Below the pieces are notes generated by a model. That model was not told where the DNA came from. It saw only the letters and a program-made list of their open reading frames with translations, and ran no database searches. The position numbers and the translations under genes are program-made. DNA of 64,000 bases from Gnetum montanum (lineage: Eukaryota > Streptophyta > Gnetopsida > Gnetales > Gnetaceae), in contig MNCI01017633.1 of assembly GCA_015680685.1 (NCBI GenBank), forward strand, positions 142,126 to 206,125. The letters run 5' to 3'. Each line of letters opens with the position of its first letter. Position 1 is the stretch's first letter. Shown here one piece after another: positions 46,030 to 59,155 of the stretch.

Positions 46030-47390
46030 CTACATGTAGTATGGCTTGAGATAGGAATGATTGATTGGATTGGCTAGCTCATTCCCATCCATGTTGGTTA
46101 TTTTGAATGCTTCCTTCCCATAGGCTTTGATGATAAGAAAGGGTTCTTCGTAGTTGGCTAATAATTTGTCTACATGCTCATGGATAGCCTTGAGGACTAG
46201 GTCCTCCTCCTTGATCTTGTGCATGGTTAAGTTATGGTGATTTTGTCACTTTTTCCTCTCTTGATAGTGCTTGATGTGAGAAAGTACCTACATACTCCTC
46301 CACCAAATCCAATGCTACTATTCACAACTTCTTACTTTACTCGTCGTTGATGAAGTTGGTCAAGACTATTCGGAGTGATGACACCTACAATTCAAGAGGT
46401 AAAACAACTCCAGAACCATAAACAAGGCTATAAGGGGTCATGTCGGTTGTCATGCGATAGGTTGTTCTGTATGCCCATAGTGCATGAATAAGCCACTCAT
46501 GCCACTTCCACTTGCTATTATTGAACATCTTCATGAGCAAGTTGATGATGACCTTATTGCTTACTTTTGCTTGTCCATTGGCATGAGAGTAGTAAGGTGA
46601 CAAGAAAGAATACTTAATACCTAGGTTGTGACAAAAATTCTTGGTTTCTTGGCTATTGAATTGAGGTCCATTATCCATAACTATAGTCATGCATATGCCA
46701 AAACAAGATATAATGTTGTCTAGGATAAACTTGCAAACTTGTTTAGACATTGTCTTCCTTAAGAGAATAGCCTCAACCCACTTGGTAAAGTATTCAGTTG
46801 TGGTAATGATAAAGTTATTCCCTATGAAAGATTAAGGAATTATGGATCCAATGATATCCAACCCCCATCATTGAAACAACCATGCTATCTATGTTGTATG
46901 TAGCTTAGTTGGTGATACATGTATTGGGGAAATATATTGTTGGCATGTGTCACATCGCTTAATCTTTTACAAGCAGTCATTTTCCATATGGGGCCAATAG
47001 TAGTCTAACCATCTAATCTTAGTAGCCATGGCTATAAGTCCTATATGTTCTCCACAAACACCCTTGTGGACCTCCCCTAGGACTATTCTAGCTTCATTTT
47101 TACCTAAGTACTTTAGAAGTATGCCATTATAGGATCATCGACATAATGTGTTATCACCTACGATGACATACTACTTTGTTTGCTTGTGTATGACATCCTT
47201 CTGAGAAGTAGTCAAGCCTTGTAAGGATTCACCATGCATAAGGTAAAATTTGATATCATCATACCACTCCTTGGAAGGGGCAGTATGAACAATGACCACA
47301 AAGGTATCCTTAGTGTTTTTTGTGATGGGAGTAGCACATTCTGCAATTAAGGTGGGAAACTTGCTAAACACATCTTGTGACAATTGCGTA
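46030..47390 (-). pseudogene. TatC integrase
   Basis: On the - strand the zinc-binding domain reads HKGVCGEHIGLIAMATKI with a later RCDTCQQY. The core reads LDIIG, YFTKWVEAI, VMDNGPQFNS, then HANGQAKVSNKVIINLL with the third catalytic position, followed by TTYRMTTDMTPYSLVYG. The C-terminal tail (46224-46030) ends NHSYLKPYYM and includes a decayed GPF block (YEEPFLII). Open runs 46750-46385 and 46224-46030 lie in different frames, so a frameshift lies between. The third catalytic Glu, expected in 'NGQAE', reads Lys. It is inactive. Confidence 0.88.
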
Positions 47391-48230
47391 AGCTATGGTG
47401 TTTTCATTTCAAGGTATCTGTTGGATATTAACATCTATGAATTGTTGTAATAATTTCTTCCCTAGGTCACAGTAAGGTTGTAAGTTCTTAGCTTTGCATG
47501 CATAGACTTCGATTACTTGGTTAACCATGAGTCATAAATTTCCTTTGATGGCTAGGCATCTAATTCCTAGCTCATGAGCTACCATTATCCCTCTAATCAA
47601 ACCCTCGTATTCTACTATGTTGTTGGTACATGGAAATCCAAAACGATAGGCAAAGGATTGGATCTAACTAGATGTGAATGTTATGATGGTAGCAACACTA
47701 GCCTCATGGGTGGTTGAAGCTTTTTTGAAGTGCATGATTGTCTCATAACCCTTAGGCACTTGGCTAAGTGTGTTAATGTGTTCATAAGGGAACTTATGAT
47801 CTATGGCTACTTGGTCATCAATAGGTGAAACTACAAGTTGTACGGCTATAGCTTGACCTTTTGTTGGGACTGAGATATGTAATGGAGGTCAAATTCTATG
47901 GTTATGGCTTTCCATCAAGCTATACAGCTACTTTGGTAGATGTTGATCATTATGGCTTTGAGTATGTTGTTCTTGCAAATTATGTTGACTTGGCTTCTAC
48001 AAAGGTAGTGTCTCCATTTCTTCAAGGAGAATACTAAAACTAGATAATACTTCTCCACCTTAGTGTATCGAGTTTGATAGGCAACTAATGCATGGCTAAG
48101 GTATTATATAGTAATTTCTACCCGATCATTACATTTCTAATAGAGTAGAGAGGCAATTTGATGTATCAAATATGGCAATATAAATGTAAAATAGTTTACC
48201 CTCTTGTGGAGGATAGACTATTGGTAGTTA
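47391..48230 (-). pseudogene. TatC RNase H and second (archaeal-type) RNase H
   Basis: The first RNase H is seen near 48110-48000 as RYTKVEKYYLVLVFSLKKWRHYL. A second RNase H is seen near 47640-47540 as TNNIVEYEGLIRG, VAHELGIRCLAI and MVNQVIEVY, the pattern of the archaeal-type RNase H (NNxAEYEAL) that Tat-lineage elements carry before integrase. Both are broken by stops. Seeing two RNase H regions in one pol is the main lineage evidence. Confidence 0.75.
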
Positions 48231-49529
48231 TGTTAATTCTTACTTAAGGTTTTCAAAGGCCTATTGGCATTGTGTCGTCCACTCATAGTGAACTCCTTTC
48301 TTAAGCAAGTGTTACATGAGCTGTAACTTATTCGTAAGCCTAATGATAAACCTATGAATAAGCTATAATCTACCTTGTAATCCCTAAAGCTCTTTAAGGT
48401 TGGTAGGTGCTACCAATTTGGATATGGCCTTAACCTTATCAGGATCTACCCGTATCCTTGCTTTAGATACTACAAAGCCAAGTATCTTACCAATCTTGAA
48501 ACTAAAGACACACTTCTTAGGATTGGGCCTATACTCATATTTGAGGCATCGTTTAAGCACAAGATCTAGGTCATTGGCATGGTCATTAACTATCTTAGAC
48601 TTCATGGCTATGTCATCTACATAATTATTAAGAAAACCTAACATGTAATCACTAAATATATAGTTCATGGCTCTCTAGTATGTTGCTTTGACATTCTTAA
48701 GGCTAAAGGACATCATTGTATAACAAAAAGTACCTCATGGAGTCATAAAGGTTGTGCTAAGTTGGTGCTCTAAGTTAATCCTAATTTGGTTATATCTCGA
48801 GAATCCATCCATAAAGGACAACAAGGCATTTTTGGCTGTAGCATCGATAAGTTGATCAATACTAGGCAAAGGGAAGTCATCCTTGATGGTTCCTTTATTT
48901 AGGTCTCAAAAATCAATGCAAATATAGATACTCCCATTTTTCTTAGGGACTAGCACTATGTTGGACATCCATTCTATGCAATCAATAGGCCTAATGAAAC
49001 CTTCTTGGTAGAGCTTTGAGATTTCATTGTGAACTACCAAGGCCAAATCATGTCTAATATTATGCACTTTTTGCTTAACTACTCTAATGCTAGGATCCAA
49101 TATGATGTTGTGTTGGACTAGACATGGGTATAGGCTTAGCATATCTTCATATGACCAAGAAAATGCCTTAGTGTTTTTTTGTAAGATTTTGGTGATATCC
49201 TAGGCACAATTAGGCTTTAGTGAGGAACTTAATTTAAGGATTTTCTCCTCACCACTATGTGTTGCTATAGGAACTTCAACTAGAGAGTCTTTAGTTATGT
49301 CTCCTACTTCAAAGTCAATGGTCTTGATCAGGTTTTTAGGCCATTCTAGAGTTTTCTCTATTGAGGTTATGTGGTCTATAAGACTCTTAGCCTCAAGCTG
49401 TAGGTAATCATAGTTGATACATCATTTAATATGACCATGGGGTCCATGTAGACACAAAGGCAAACCAATTTGATCCTAGGTACTCATACTTTGATCTTGC
49501 ATATCAACCAAAATCATATTAAGTGGCAC
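48231..49529 (-). pseudogene. TatC reverse transcriptase
   Basis: Two open runs (49142-48906, 48668-48384) in one frame. Blocks in order: YPCLVQHNIILDPSIRVVKQK, EGFIRPIDCIEWMSNIVLVPKK, ICIDF, DLNKGTIKDDFPLPSIDQLI, LLSFMDGFSRYNQIRI, then NNYVDDIAMKS with intact YVDD (48612-48623), GFVVSKARIRVDPDKVKAISKL. The N-terminal connector extends to 49529, where CTTACCCAG on - is a possible splice acceptor. Only a few TAG stops break it. Confidence 0.9.
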
Positions 49530-50099
49530 CTGGGTAAGAGTAAATAAATAATGTTAAAATGCCATAAAACATATGAAAATCTAATGCAATCAAGGCCATT
49601 CAAGGTCATTAGTGAGATAAGGTCAATTCAAAATAGTGCAATAAATGTAAACAAAGATCACATAAAGGTTAAACAAGGGGAAGTATAAGGCTACAAATGG
49701 TTAATAAAAGTCACAATTTTTCCAGTTTAAGGTCTTAGTGGGCCATGGTCATATGGTGTCAAATGATGGTTAGGGAAGGTTAAACCCCACCATTTGATAC
49801 CATTTAGAGGCCAAACAAAGAGAAATAGAGTTGTAATAAGATAAACAATGAACACATAAGGTTATATAAAGGCCATAGAAGGTCAACAAGGTCCACAATG
49901 CAACATAAGTTCAAAAACAAGCCAAAACATTACGTAATAAGTCAAAAATCAAGCAAAATAGGCTATATATGATAAAGTTTGGCTAAAATGGTTAGGTTTT
50001 GCTAGTTCTAGGCCTTATCATGCCATGTTTTGAAGCTACAAGGCTATTAGGTAAGTTTAGGCATCAATCAAGGCTATTACTGGGTTGTTTATATCCAAA
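49530..50099 (-). other. TatC RT upstream spacer
   Basis: Noncoding. It holds single copies of the AGTTTAAGG motif near 49720 and a decayed one near 49995, a run of AT-rich imperfect repeats, and no protein. It may be part of a protease-RT intron. Confidence 0.5.
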
Positions 50100-53000
50100 A
50101 ATCAAGTGTTTTGAGGCTTCCATGCTAGGCTCAGTGTGAAAACAAGGGTCCTTAGCATAGAGACTAAGGAAAATAGATTTTGGGATGCTTAGAGGTCTAA
50201 GATTAAGGTCCCAAGACCTTGCCAAGGTAGCACAAGGTTAGATCCACCAAATTGGGCTCCTTGGAGGTTTGTAAAGGCAAAATAGTAGGTTCTGAAGCCT
50301 TCCCCCTTATTTCCATGTTGGCTAGCGTGGAAAAGAGGGGGTTTAGCATGAAGAACTAAAATCCAAGAAAAAATAAGATCAAACATGATCAAACAAGTAT
50401 CTGGAGTCTAGATCTAGAACTTGTGCATCTCCTGGCCTTGTTCTAAGGCAATTTGAGGTCATTTTGAGTATCAATAAGTGTTGAAATGGCTTCCCCCATT
50501 CTTCCATGCTAGGCACAATATCCTTAGCATGGAAAAATAGGGAGATACTTATTTGATGAATTTAGAGTGATTCTAGAGTACTTTGACTAGGTTACTAGGC
50601 CCTTAGGGTTGCAAACTTCGATTTTGCAAGTTTTTGGCTTATTTTGGACATGTTTGAAGGTTTTGTAAGGGCACTTAAGGTATTCCCCATTGTTTCCATT
50701 CTGGGGGAGGTACTCCAAGGTGGAAGAATGGGGGAAATAGGTTTTGGAATTTGAAATGAGGTCAAACAAGCAAAATATTGAGGCTACGAGGTCTTGGGCT
50801 TCTCTGGAAAAGATCTTTGGCTTCTGGGAGTGTCATCTTGCCTCCAAAAGAGGAAAAGAAAATTTTCCCTTTTTTCCACACTAGAAAAGTTACTTCATCA
50901 ATGGAAAAGAAAGAATCTTAAATCTAGGCCAATTCGGATCACAATTGACCATGCATGTTACCTCCCAGGGTTGCCAAGGTCAAGGGCTATGGATCCATGT
51001 CAAAATTTAGTAGTTTTGGGCATTGCTAAGTGGCTTTTTGGATTCCCTAGGGGGAATGGATTTTTGGCCATCCAATATTGGTTTTATAAATTTTAATTAC
51101 TCCAAGAGTTGCTACCATGGTTCTAGAGTGCATGAAAGGTTGTTTGATGTTATTTTAAGGTGTTTAGGAGTTCCAAACAAGTCACCCCTTGAGTTTCCAT
51201 GTTAGGTAAGCTACCCTCAGCATGGAAAAAGGGATCCCTAGTGTGGAAGAATGATTCATCTTATATCTAGACCAATTTTAACCTCAATCAACTTTGCATG
51301 TTAGCCTCCAGGGCTATTGGGGTCAAGGACTAAGGTTTGGTGTCAAGTTTTGGTAACTTTGAGTATCTCTAAGTGTTTTTTTGACTTTCCCCCTTCTTTC
51401 CATGCTGGGAATAGAAATATCAACATGGAAAATAATGGGGCATGGATTTTTGACCTTTTGACATCAATTTCTTGAAGTTTGAAAGCTTCAAATGATGCTT
51501 GTAGGGTCCTAGAGCACATACAAGGTTGGTTCATGTTGTTCTAATGTAGTTATGGATTCCAAATGGGTTTCCCCTTTAATTTCCATGCTAAGAAACATGG
51601 AGGGGGAAATGCTTAGTGTGGAGACACCATAAAACTTAGATCTATCCTAGTTTTATCTTCAATTGACTATGCATGTTAGCCTCCAAGGTTGTCGAGGTTG
51701 AGAACTAGGGTCTGGAGTTAAAATTGATCATTTTAAAGGGTTTTAAAGTGGTTTTTGGATTTTTTTCCCATTTTTCCACACTAGGGCTTCCATGATCATG
51801 TGAAAAAATGGGGGAAAATATTTTTGATGATTTTTGACCACTTTCAACCATACATGTATGTTCCTAAGGTTACAGGTGACGATGGTTAATTCCTAGTGTT
51901 AAAATTTTTCTTTTTTGAAGATTGATGAGTGGTTTTTGGGCTTCCCCCTATTTTTCCATGTTGGGGCTTCCATGCTCAGGGTAGAAAAATTAGGAAAAAT
52001 CTTTTTGATCACTTTTGTCCACTTTCAATCATGCATGCAAGTTTCTAAGGTCACTAGTACTAATTGCTGCTACTTGATGTCAAAATTTGCTTATTTCACG
52101 GGCCATAAGGCATATTTTGGCTTCCCCCATTTTCCACACTAGGGCTTCCATGATCATCATGGAAAATTTTTAGGAAAGGTTTTTGATCACTTTTGGTTGT
52201 TTTTTGGCATGCATGTAGGCCCCTAAGGTTACCAATGTTGCCTACCGCCATTTGACATTGAAATTTGACTATTTTAAGGGTCATAAGGAATTTTTTTGAG
52301 CTCCCCCGTTTCCATGCTAGAGCTTCCATGATAAGCATGAAAAATTAAGGAAAAATATTTTTTGGTCATTTTTGATCAATCTAGCCATGCATGAGTGTTC
52401 ACAGGGTTGTTGGCATTAACCATCAGTGCTTGAGGTCAAGATCTAGTCATTTTGGAGGTTATGAGGGGGTTTTCAAGCTTCCCCCCTTCTTTCCACACTA
52501 AGGATGGAAGGTTTAGTGTGGAATAGGTCCTTAAAAGTGAAAAAAATTAGATCTAGAAAAAATCAATATTTGATCTACCATGCGTTAGCCTCTGGGATTG
52601 CCGATGTCAACGATCAATGTTGGGTGTCAAGATTTGATAATTTGGAGGCTTCTAAGTGCCTCATGCAATATTTTCCCTTTCTTCTAGGTTGGTAATGATG
52701 GCCTAAATGTGGATGAGAGGGGGATGATATATTTGTAACAATTTTGACACATTTTGATGCTTTTTGAAGCTCTAGAGTGTTCTGGTGGGGTCTACTAGTC
52801 ACTGGGCATTAGGAAATGGTCATTAGGTCATTAATCTGGGTCATTTTTGGCTCCCCCCATCTATCCATGCTAAGGATAAAAGGCTCAGCATGGAAGAATC
52901 CTTCCCCAATGTGGAACACATCAAATCCTAAATTTTGATCAATTTTGACCAGTGCTAACTTGGTTTGGTAAGGTTTTGAGGCTGCCAAAGATGCTTAGAG

Positions 53001-53150
53001 GGGTTCTAGGTCATGTGGGGCCCACTTTGGGGTTCTAGGTAAGTCTGAGTTACTAAAAATAGAAAGATATTATAATGCGAATGAATTTGTAGGAGAATGG
53101 GCATGTTTCCATGCTTGGCATGGCATTCCTAGTATGGATGTATGAAATCA
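50100..53150. repeat. Tandem array, unit about 180-190 bp, each with an inverted repeat
   Basis: About 16 units. Landmarks TTCCATGCTA or TTCCACACTA fall near 50111, 50310, 50500, 50690, 50872, 51195, 51395, 51580, 51770, 51945, 52125, 52305, 52490, 52670, 52860 and 53110. In many units TTCCATGCTA is followed 15-30 bases later by TAGCATGGAA, forming a stem. Between the stems lie words such as GGTTGCCAAGGTC and CATGCATG. Unit identity is moderate. The array sits between TatC RT and the start of the antisense gene. Confidence 0.82.
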
Positions 53151-53585
53151 AGGTTTCCATAATCTATAAAGTGTCAAAATTGGTAAAAACTCTCAACATT
53201 AACGCAAATTTTGGTTAAAAGGGAAAGCACAGGGTACATCCCACAATAAAAACATTTAAAATTTTGAAAAGTGAAGTTTTTTCCCCCATAAAACCAATGT
53301 GAACTAAACTTCTCCCCCTTTTTCTTTAGTGTACTTGTAGTCATGGTGCATTGAATTAGTAGCTGGGGTTTTGTTTAGGTTTTAGATGGGTTTTATAAGT
53401 CAAGTTTTGTATATTTTGATCATAATTGTTATTCTTCAAAAATAGTGCATTGAAGGAGAGCTCTGATAAATATTTTTATAGAAGCCATAACCAATCTTCA
53501 GTGTGGAAGCCTCCCATCTCCCTTGCAGCCAACATAGAACTCCCATCTTCTCCTATTTTTCCTCTTTTTCAATGTTGAGCCTACA
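53151..53585 (+). promoter_or_regulatory. Region upstream of the antisense gene
   Basis: AT-rich region before the ATG at 53586. Possible TATA-like words GGTTTTATAAG (near 53387) and ATATTTTTATAG (near 53471). Promoter function is inferred from position only. Confidence 0.3.
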
Positions 53586-56500
53586 ATGGTACCAAAGTAG
53601 AAAGGAGGAAAGAGCAAGAACCCCATGATCCAGAGGATGGATGTGTATTAAATGGAGTTATTAGAGGTTCCTAGGCCTATCTCCATTTAGGCCCCATTTG
53701 TTACTACTCCCAGGTAGGCAATTCTACCTATTTTTGCCTTTGTATTTTGTGATTTCTTTAGTTTTTTGCTTTTTAGATGTTGAGGTGATTTTTTCAAATC
53801 TACTAAGTAGAGGGATTAAAATTGAATTTTGATAAAATCCCATCTCCTATTTTGGCTACTCCCATGCAGATCTATAGTTGTTTTATTGCTTTAGCTTTTG
53901 TAGATTTGATTTCGAAAATAGGGCTTGTTGTTTTGTGCTTTTTTCTCAAAACCTTTGGGTATGGCCATTTTTTTTAGATCTAAGCCTTAGGGATTGTTAA
54001 AATTAAATTTTAAAAAAATCATACCCTATTATTTTGAGTGAATTTAAATGGATTTTAATGGTTTTTTCTATTTCAACCATTTTAATGGCTATATGAAACT
54101 TAGGTTGTTTTGCTACAAAAAAGAAAGCCAAGTTCTATATTTTTTCTAGGTGAAATGGTTGCATATTTGTAAAATTGAAGGTTATGAGTTTGTATCCTTT
54201 TGTTTAATATTTTCTATGGTTTTTTTCTCATTTAATTTGGCTTTTAAATGAGGAAGTTATGGCCATTTTCCTAACATTACGCGATTAGGTTATTTGTGCC
54301 GCTTTTGTAATTTCATGTAGATTTGCGAATTTTTTATTACGGCCAATGTGTTTACTATTTTCTAGTCATGGCTACATAGGCTTTGGCTTTATCTTTCCAA
54401 TGAAGGTGGAATCACTTCAATTGGACTTAAAAATGAATTTTTTATGAATTTTTTGCTATGCCTATGTGAATCATGGCAAAACTCACGGTTGTAGTACATT
54501 GCCCAAAATAGAAGTGGTTGATATGCTTAATTTTGCTTTTTAAAGAAGAGTAAAAGCTTTTTCTATTTTAAATAATTTTTTATTATGGCTTCATGGCTTT
54601 TTCTAAGTTTATCATGCTTTTTCTTAATGTGTGCATAGTTTAGATGTTGTATCTAAACTTATGCTTGCTTTTTTCCAAATTTATGTATAATTTAGATGCT
54701 TTTTCTAAATTTATGCATGATTTTTTTCAAATTTATGCATAATTTAGACTAAGATATAGTTTTGGTTATAATTTTTTGGCTATAAAGGCTATAAAATATG
54801 GTAATAATGCTTTTGTGAGATTTCTCAAGCTAATTTAGATAAACATCTAAGAGCTTTTTAAGAAACTCCATTTGCTTATGATGCAAGGTTATGAAGGGTT
54901 GTGATTATTTTTTTCTTGTGGAATTATTTAGACTAATTTAGATAAACACCTTAGAGCTTTCTACAGAGGCTAATTTCACCTCTAACTAGATGTTTTATCT
55001 AAATTTGCTAAGTAACTCTAATAAGTCATAATGTTTTTGCATTGAAAGGTTGTAATAATACTTTTTTTGGAATTCCTTAAGCCAATTTAGATGGATACCT
55101 TAGAGATTTTTACAGAGTCTAATTTCACCTCTAACTATATGTTTTGTCTAAATTTGTAAAGAAATTCTAATTGGTCACAATGTTTTTGCTTTGTTTCATG
55201 TAGGGTTTTCTTGAGGCCTACTCTCATCATAGTGGAGTTGGTTGGCATTCTATGCTACATTGGTCATATCAAGACCAATACTCAACCACATGACATGCCT
55301 CTTGGAAATCTCTTGATGTGGTTTCAGCCTAGGACAAGGGACTTCCTTGCCTACCTCCTTAGGAACTTCAGTGTGATGATGTGATCATACATGTTCACGG
55401 ATGTAGTCAAGGTTGTTGTGGAGACCCTATTGCCTTGCACATTTGGACTAATTACTAGGTATATCATTGATAAGCTAGTTCCTAATATCATAGGGGGATC
55501 TACAAATGTCACTAGTTCATGTTACCTTTCAGAGATCTAGATGATGTCAAAGTATAGTCATTATAGTACTGACAATACCCTGATGGTGGCGCATAGAGCC
55601 CATACATTATTCTAGAACCCACCTAGCATCATGTATTGTCTATAGGGGTAAAAATGATGATTGTAATGTTTTTATGGTTTTGGCTTGATTACCTTACCTA
55701 ACTTCATTAATTTAACTTCATGTAGGTACAAGGTCAATGATTAGGACTTGATCATTAATGACCAAATCCTGGCAGTGGATCAAATTGCTTTAGATGAATT
55801 CACCAAGAGTCCCTAAATCAAAGTTGTTATTTATCAATAGTTAAGAGGGAACTTTGATGAATATGCCACCAAGTTTAACCTTGTATACAAGAAGTTCAAG
55901 GATGATAAGATGAGGCACAACTATTGGGTAGATGCCAATAGCACAGATCAAACCCTCATAGTTGGAACCTCCACATTACAAAAGAAAAGTAAAGGCAAAC
56001 ATATGGCTTCTAGTGTTTTATGGAGTTAAGTGTTTTATTGCTTTTCTTGGTTATTGAAACTACTCATATGGATGCTAACCTTTGGTTATTGCTTACCTTA
56101 ACTAATGTCACTATACCACTTTAATGTTCATGTCATGAGAACACCTTCATCCTAAAGTTTGATGATGTGACATCAATGCAGAAGTGGCTAAAGGAATAGG
56201 TGCTTGGATACATTCAAGTAAACATCCAACGTGTAGGTTTGCTTGATGTATTTATGATACCTATTCCTTCCATTGCTACTGTGAAGATTTTGTGAGTTAT
56301 CAACTCCTTTGATGAGGAGGTTGGTCGCTCTAGCACCATCATCCAAGGTGTTAAGGTGAACATTGATGTAGGTGCTAACCTCTTTCATGACTTGTTTGGT
56401 GGCCCTATTGATGAGGCCAAGGTTTCCACCAGGATAGTAAGGGAATTGGGCCATTGTAAGTAAGTTTTGGAGTGGCTTGGTGCCAACATTGGCCACTCTA

Positions 56501-58700
56501 GAATTTCAATGGATAGCTTTAAGAACTTTGGTGCAAAGGAATCATATCCTTTGTTTAGGTCTCGTGAATTTCCCAAATTGCTATCACAAAAGAAGATAAT
56601 CGACCTAGCACAAGGATGGACCTTTAAGAAGTTCTTGATGAATGGAATCAAATTTGATTGGGCTACTAGGCTTTGAGAGGAGATTCTTAGACTTCGTGTT
56701 GATACCTCTATGATAATCCATATGCACTTTGCATTTTTTGCAAGTTATCTAAAGAGGTTTCTAGATTTTTTGGTGGTGTATAGGAATGGGTGATGGGTTT
56801 CCAAAGACCTAAGTCAACTTTCTAGGCCTTGGATAAAGCACATTTATCCAATAGTACAGGCCCAGAATCCACCAAAAGGAATGGATGAAACATTATTCAT
56901 CACCACTAAGAATATTGATGTTAAGTGGTATGAGTCTCCCAACAGTACTAATGATGACGAGCCCCTATCATTTCCTGCTAGTGTTTAGGATGCCAAACAA
57001 TGATGCATGAAGGCTAAAGGAGCAACTAGAGAGAAACTAAAAATGCCTATGGAGGAGGAACCCCAAACATCAAATCAACTTACCTCGAAGAAGCTTAAGT
57101 TTAAGCTTAAGCCATCACAGTAGGTAGTTGTAGGTATGCTTTGTTTAACTTGGTTATTTCATGTTTTAAAATGTTGTGGCTATTTTACTAGTTTATGTGT
57201 TGACTAGTTTTCTATGTGGTACGCTTGTAGATAAGCGTCAGGTTATAGTAGCCCAAGTTGCTATGGTAGTAGAACAAAGGCATGTAGAAGAGGCACTCCT
57301 AAAGCAACCTATGATTGAGGGACTTGCTGATGTAGGTATAGATGATCTAGATGCCTTATTTCATGAGGTGGTACTAGGTACCTCTCCCATCATCAACCCA
57401 AAGGAGGAGGAGGAGGAGGAGCTAGGTATGATTATGCCTCACTATTTTCATTATATTTTATTGGCTATATGTGGTTGTCATCCTAACCTTTCAATGATTG
57501 TTATGCTTATAGTAGTTCTTGAGCCACCAACACAAGCTTCCATACTTGAGTTTCATGCAAAACCATGGGTAGAGACTCCAAACAAAGTGGAGTTCCTTCG
57601 TGGAATGGCTAAGGACATCATTGATCAATTACATCAAGTTGCACCTAAGATAAGTAAGGATTTTGTTTTATGTGCCTTAGCCATAGGCTTTGTTTGCATT
57701 ATTGTTATTTAGGGTTTTACCTTATGGTTGTATTTTATGCTTTGTGTAATACCATTCATGGAGTGGGACTCTAGTAGAGACATGGAGGTAGAATCCTTGC
57801 CTAGACTTCCCTCTAATGTTTTTAGTATACCTATGAAGCTATAAAACACTACCATTGATTTAGCAATGTTGTGCGCAAAAGCTTCATGGGAGCTAGAGAG
57901 GTCCAATGAATCCCTATGGGAGAAAGTTGTGGCCTTGAGGAAAAAGGTTCAAAGGTAGGAGGATACGATTAGGGATCTTTGAGATCATAAAGCCTTTGTG
58001 GAAGCCCAAGTGGCTAACTATGGGGAGTTACGAACCAAGAGATCACTTGGGCCTACTACTAGCATGTTGTTTAGGAAAAAGTAGCAGTCCTACAAGAGAT
58101 GGTGGAGCAATGTATATAGATGAACCTCATCTTCCAAAAGGTTGAGGACTAGAAGGATCACTATGCTTGGGTCCTAGAGTGGGGCAAGACATAAAAGACC
58201 CACAAGCATCGATATCAGGTTGATTGTGAGGCCTACCTAAAGCGGATTAAGGAGGAGTCAATTGAATAACACAAGAGAGAGTTGTTCATTTAGGGGATCC
58301 ACATAGGTGGAGCAATCCCCTATTATTCATATCACTATCATTGTAGGTGAGAATGCTACAGCTACTATTACTCATGAGCTTCCTACTTTAACTCTTATAG
58401 ATAGATCTGACATTCTTTTTTGCATTGATCTTAGGGATGTTAACTAGATCAATAGGATGGAGAACCAAATCCTCCATCGTTGGGAGGAAGGTGTTCCCCA
58501 TCTACCCCCAGAAGTAAAGGAGCCAAAATCTCTACAAGTTTGATATATTTGCACTTTAGTCTTTGTTTTAAGTTATACGTTTGGCTATGGGTTACTAACT
58601 AGCTATATATTGTTACATTTTAGGCTCAGGAGACATTGGCAGCCCACAAGTGGTAAGAGTAGAAATGATCTACCACTTCCTCCTCTAGATGTCACTCAGT
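53586..58700 (+). pseudogene. Intron-containing gene antisense to TatC, unknown function
   Basis: Exon models with phase-consistent canonical junctions: 53586-53713 (starts M-VPK, basic), 55204-55647, 55726-about 55988, about 56140-57133, 57231-57425, 57513-57653, and further coding-like pieces to about 58700. Donors GTAGGC, GTAAAA, GTATGC, GTATGA and GTAAGG are visible, with TAG acceptors. Protein pieces: GHIKTNTQPHDMPLGNLLMWF and ITRYIIDKLVPNIIG in exon 2; NSFDEEVG and FGAKESYPLFRSREFPKLL in exon 4; an acidic EEEEEE stretch; a coiled coil (WELERSNESLWEKVVALRKK) near 57880. I do not recognise the family. Several TAG stops stand where CAG fits. The 3/4 junction and the 3' end are unresolved. 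Confidence 0.6.
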
Positions 58701-58984
58701 AGCCTCCTTTAGTTTAGCTTGTTGGTTGTTTTATTTTTGTCTTTATGTTGATGACTATGGTTAGCAAAACTATGTTAAGGATGGTTACTCTTTGGCATCA
58801 TTACTACACATTGTGGTTATGGCTATATGTTATGGACATTTTAATTTTAAATTTGAGTATTTGGTTTTATTTCTTGGCTAATTGCAATTATAGTAGCAAA
58901 TGTTATAAACATGGCCATATTGATGTTTGGTTGTAACATTAAATCAATGCGACAATAGGCTAACCAAAAGGAGATATAATAATA

Positions 58985-59155
58985 AAATGAACTTTTGCTA
59001 GTTTTAGGCCATCAGAGGCATACGTTATCTAGTTTTTCTAGTTTAAGGCCATGATGAGCCATAATGCCAATTTAATGTCTTAGTGGACGAGAATGCCAGT
59101 TTAAGGTCATAGCAGACCATAGTGCCAATGTTAGGCCTTAGCAAGCTAAGAATGA
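58985..59155 (-). repeat. AGTTTAAGGC motif array in TatC
   Basis: About five copies in 170 bp (TAGTTTTAGGCC, CTAGTTTAAGGCC, CAATTTAATGTC, CAGTTTAAGGTC, CAATGTTAGGCC), directly downstream of the protease part on -, the same place as in TatB. Confidence 0.65.

Noticed and set aside
50100-53150. CRISPR array
   Set aside because: Units of 180-190 bp are diverged throughout, with no constant short repeats and unique spacers, and the setting is plant DNA.
57176-57712. A 178-codon ORF on + as a single-exon gene
   Set aside because: It reads through two stretches with strong intron marks (57134-57230 and 57426-57512). The parts coding-like in composition are the exons of the antisense gene; the full ORF is accidental.
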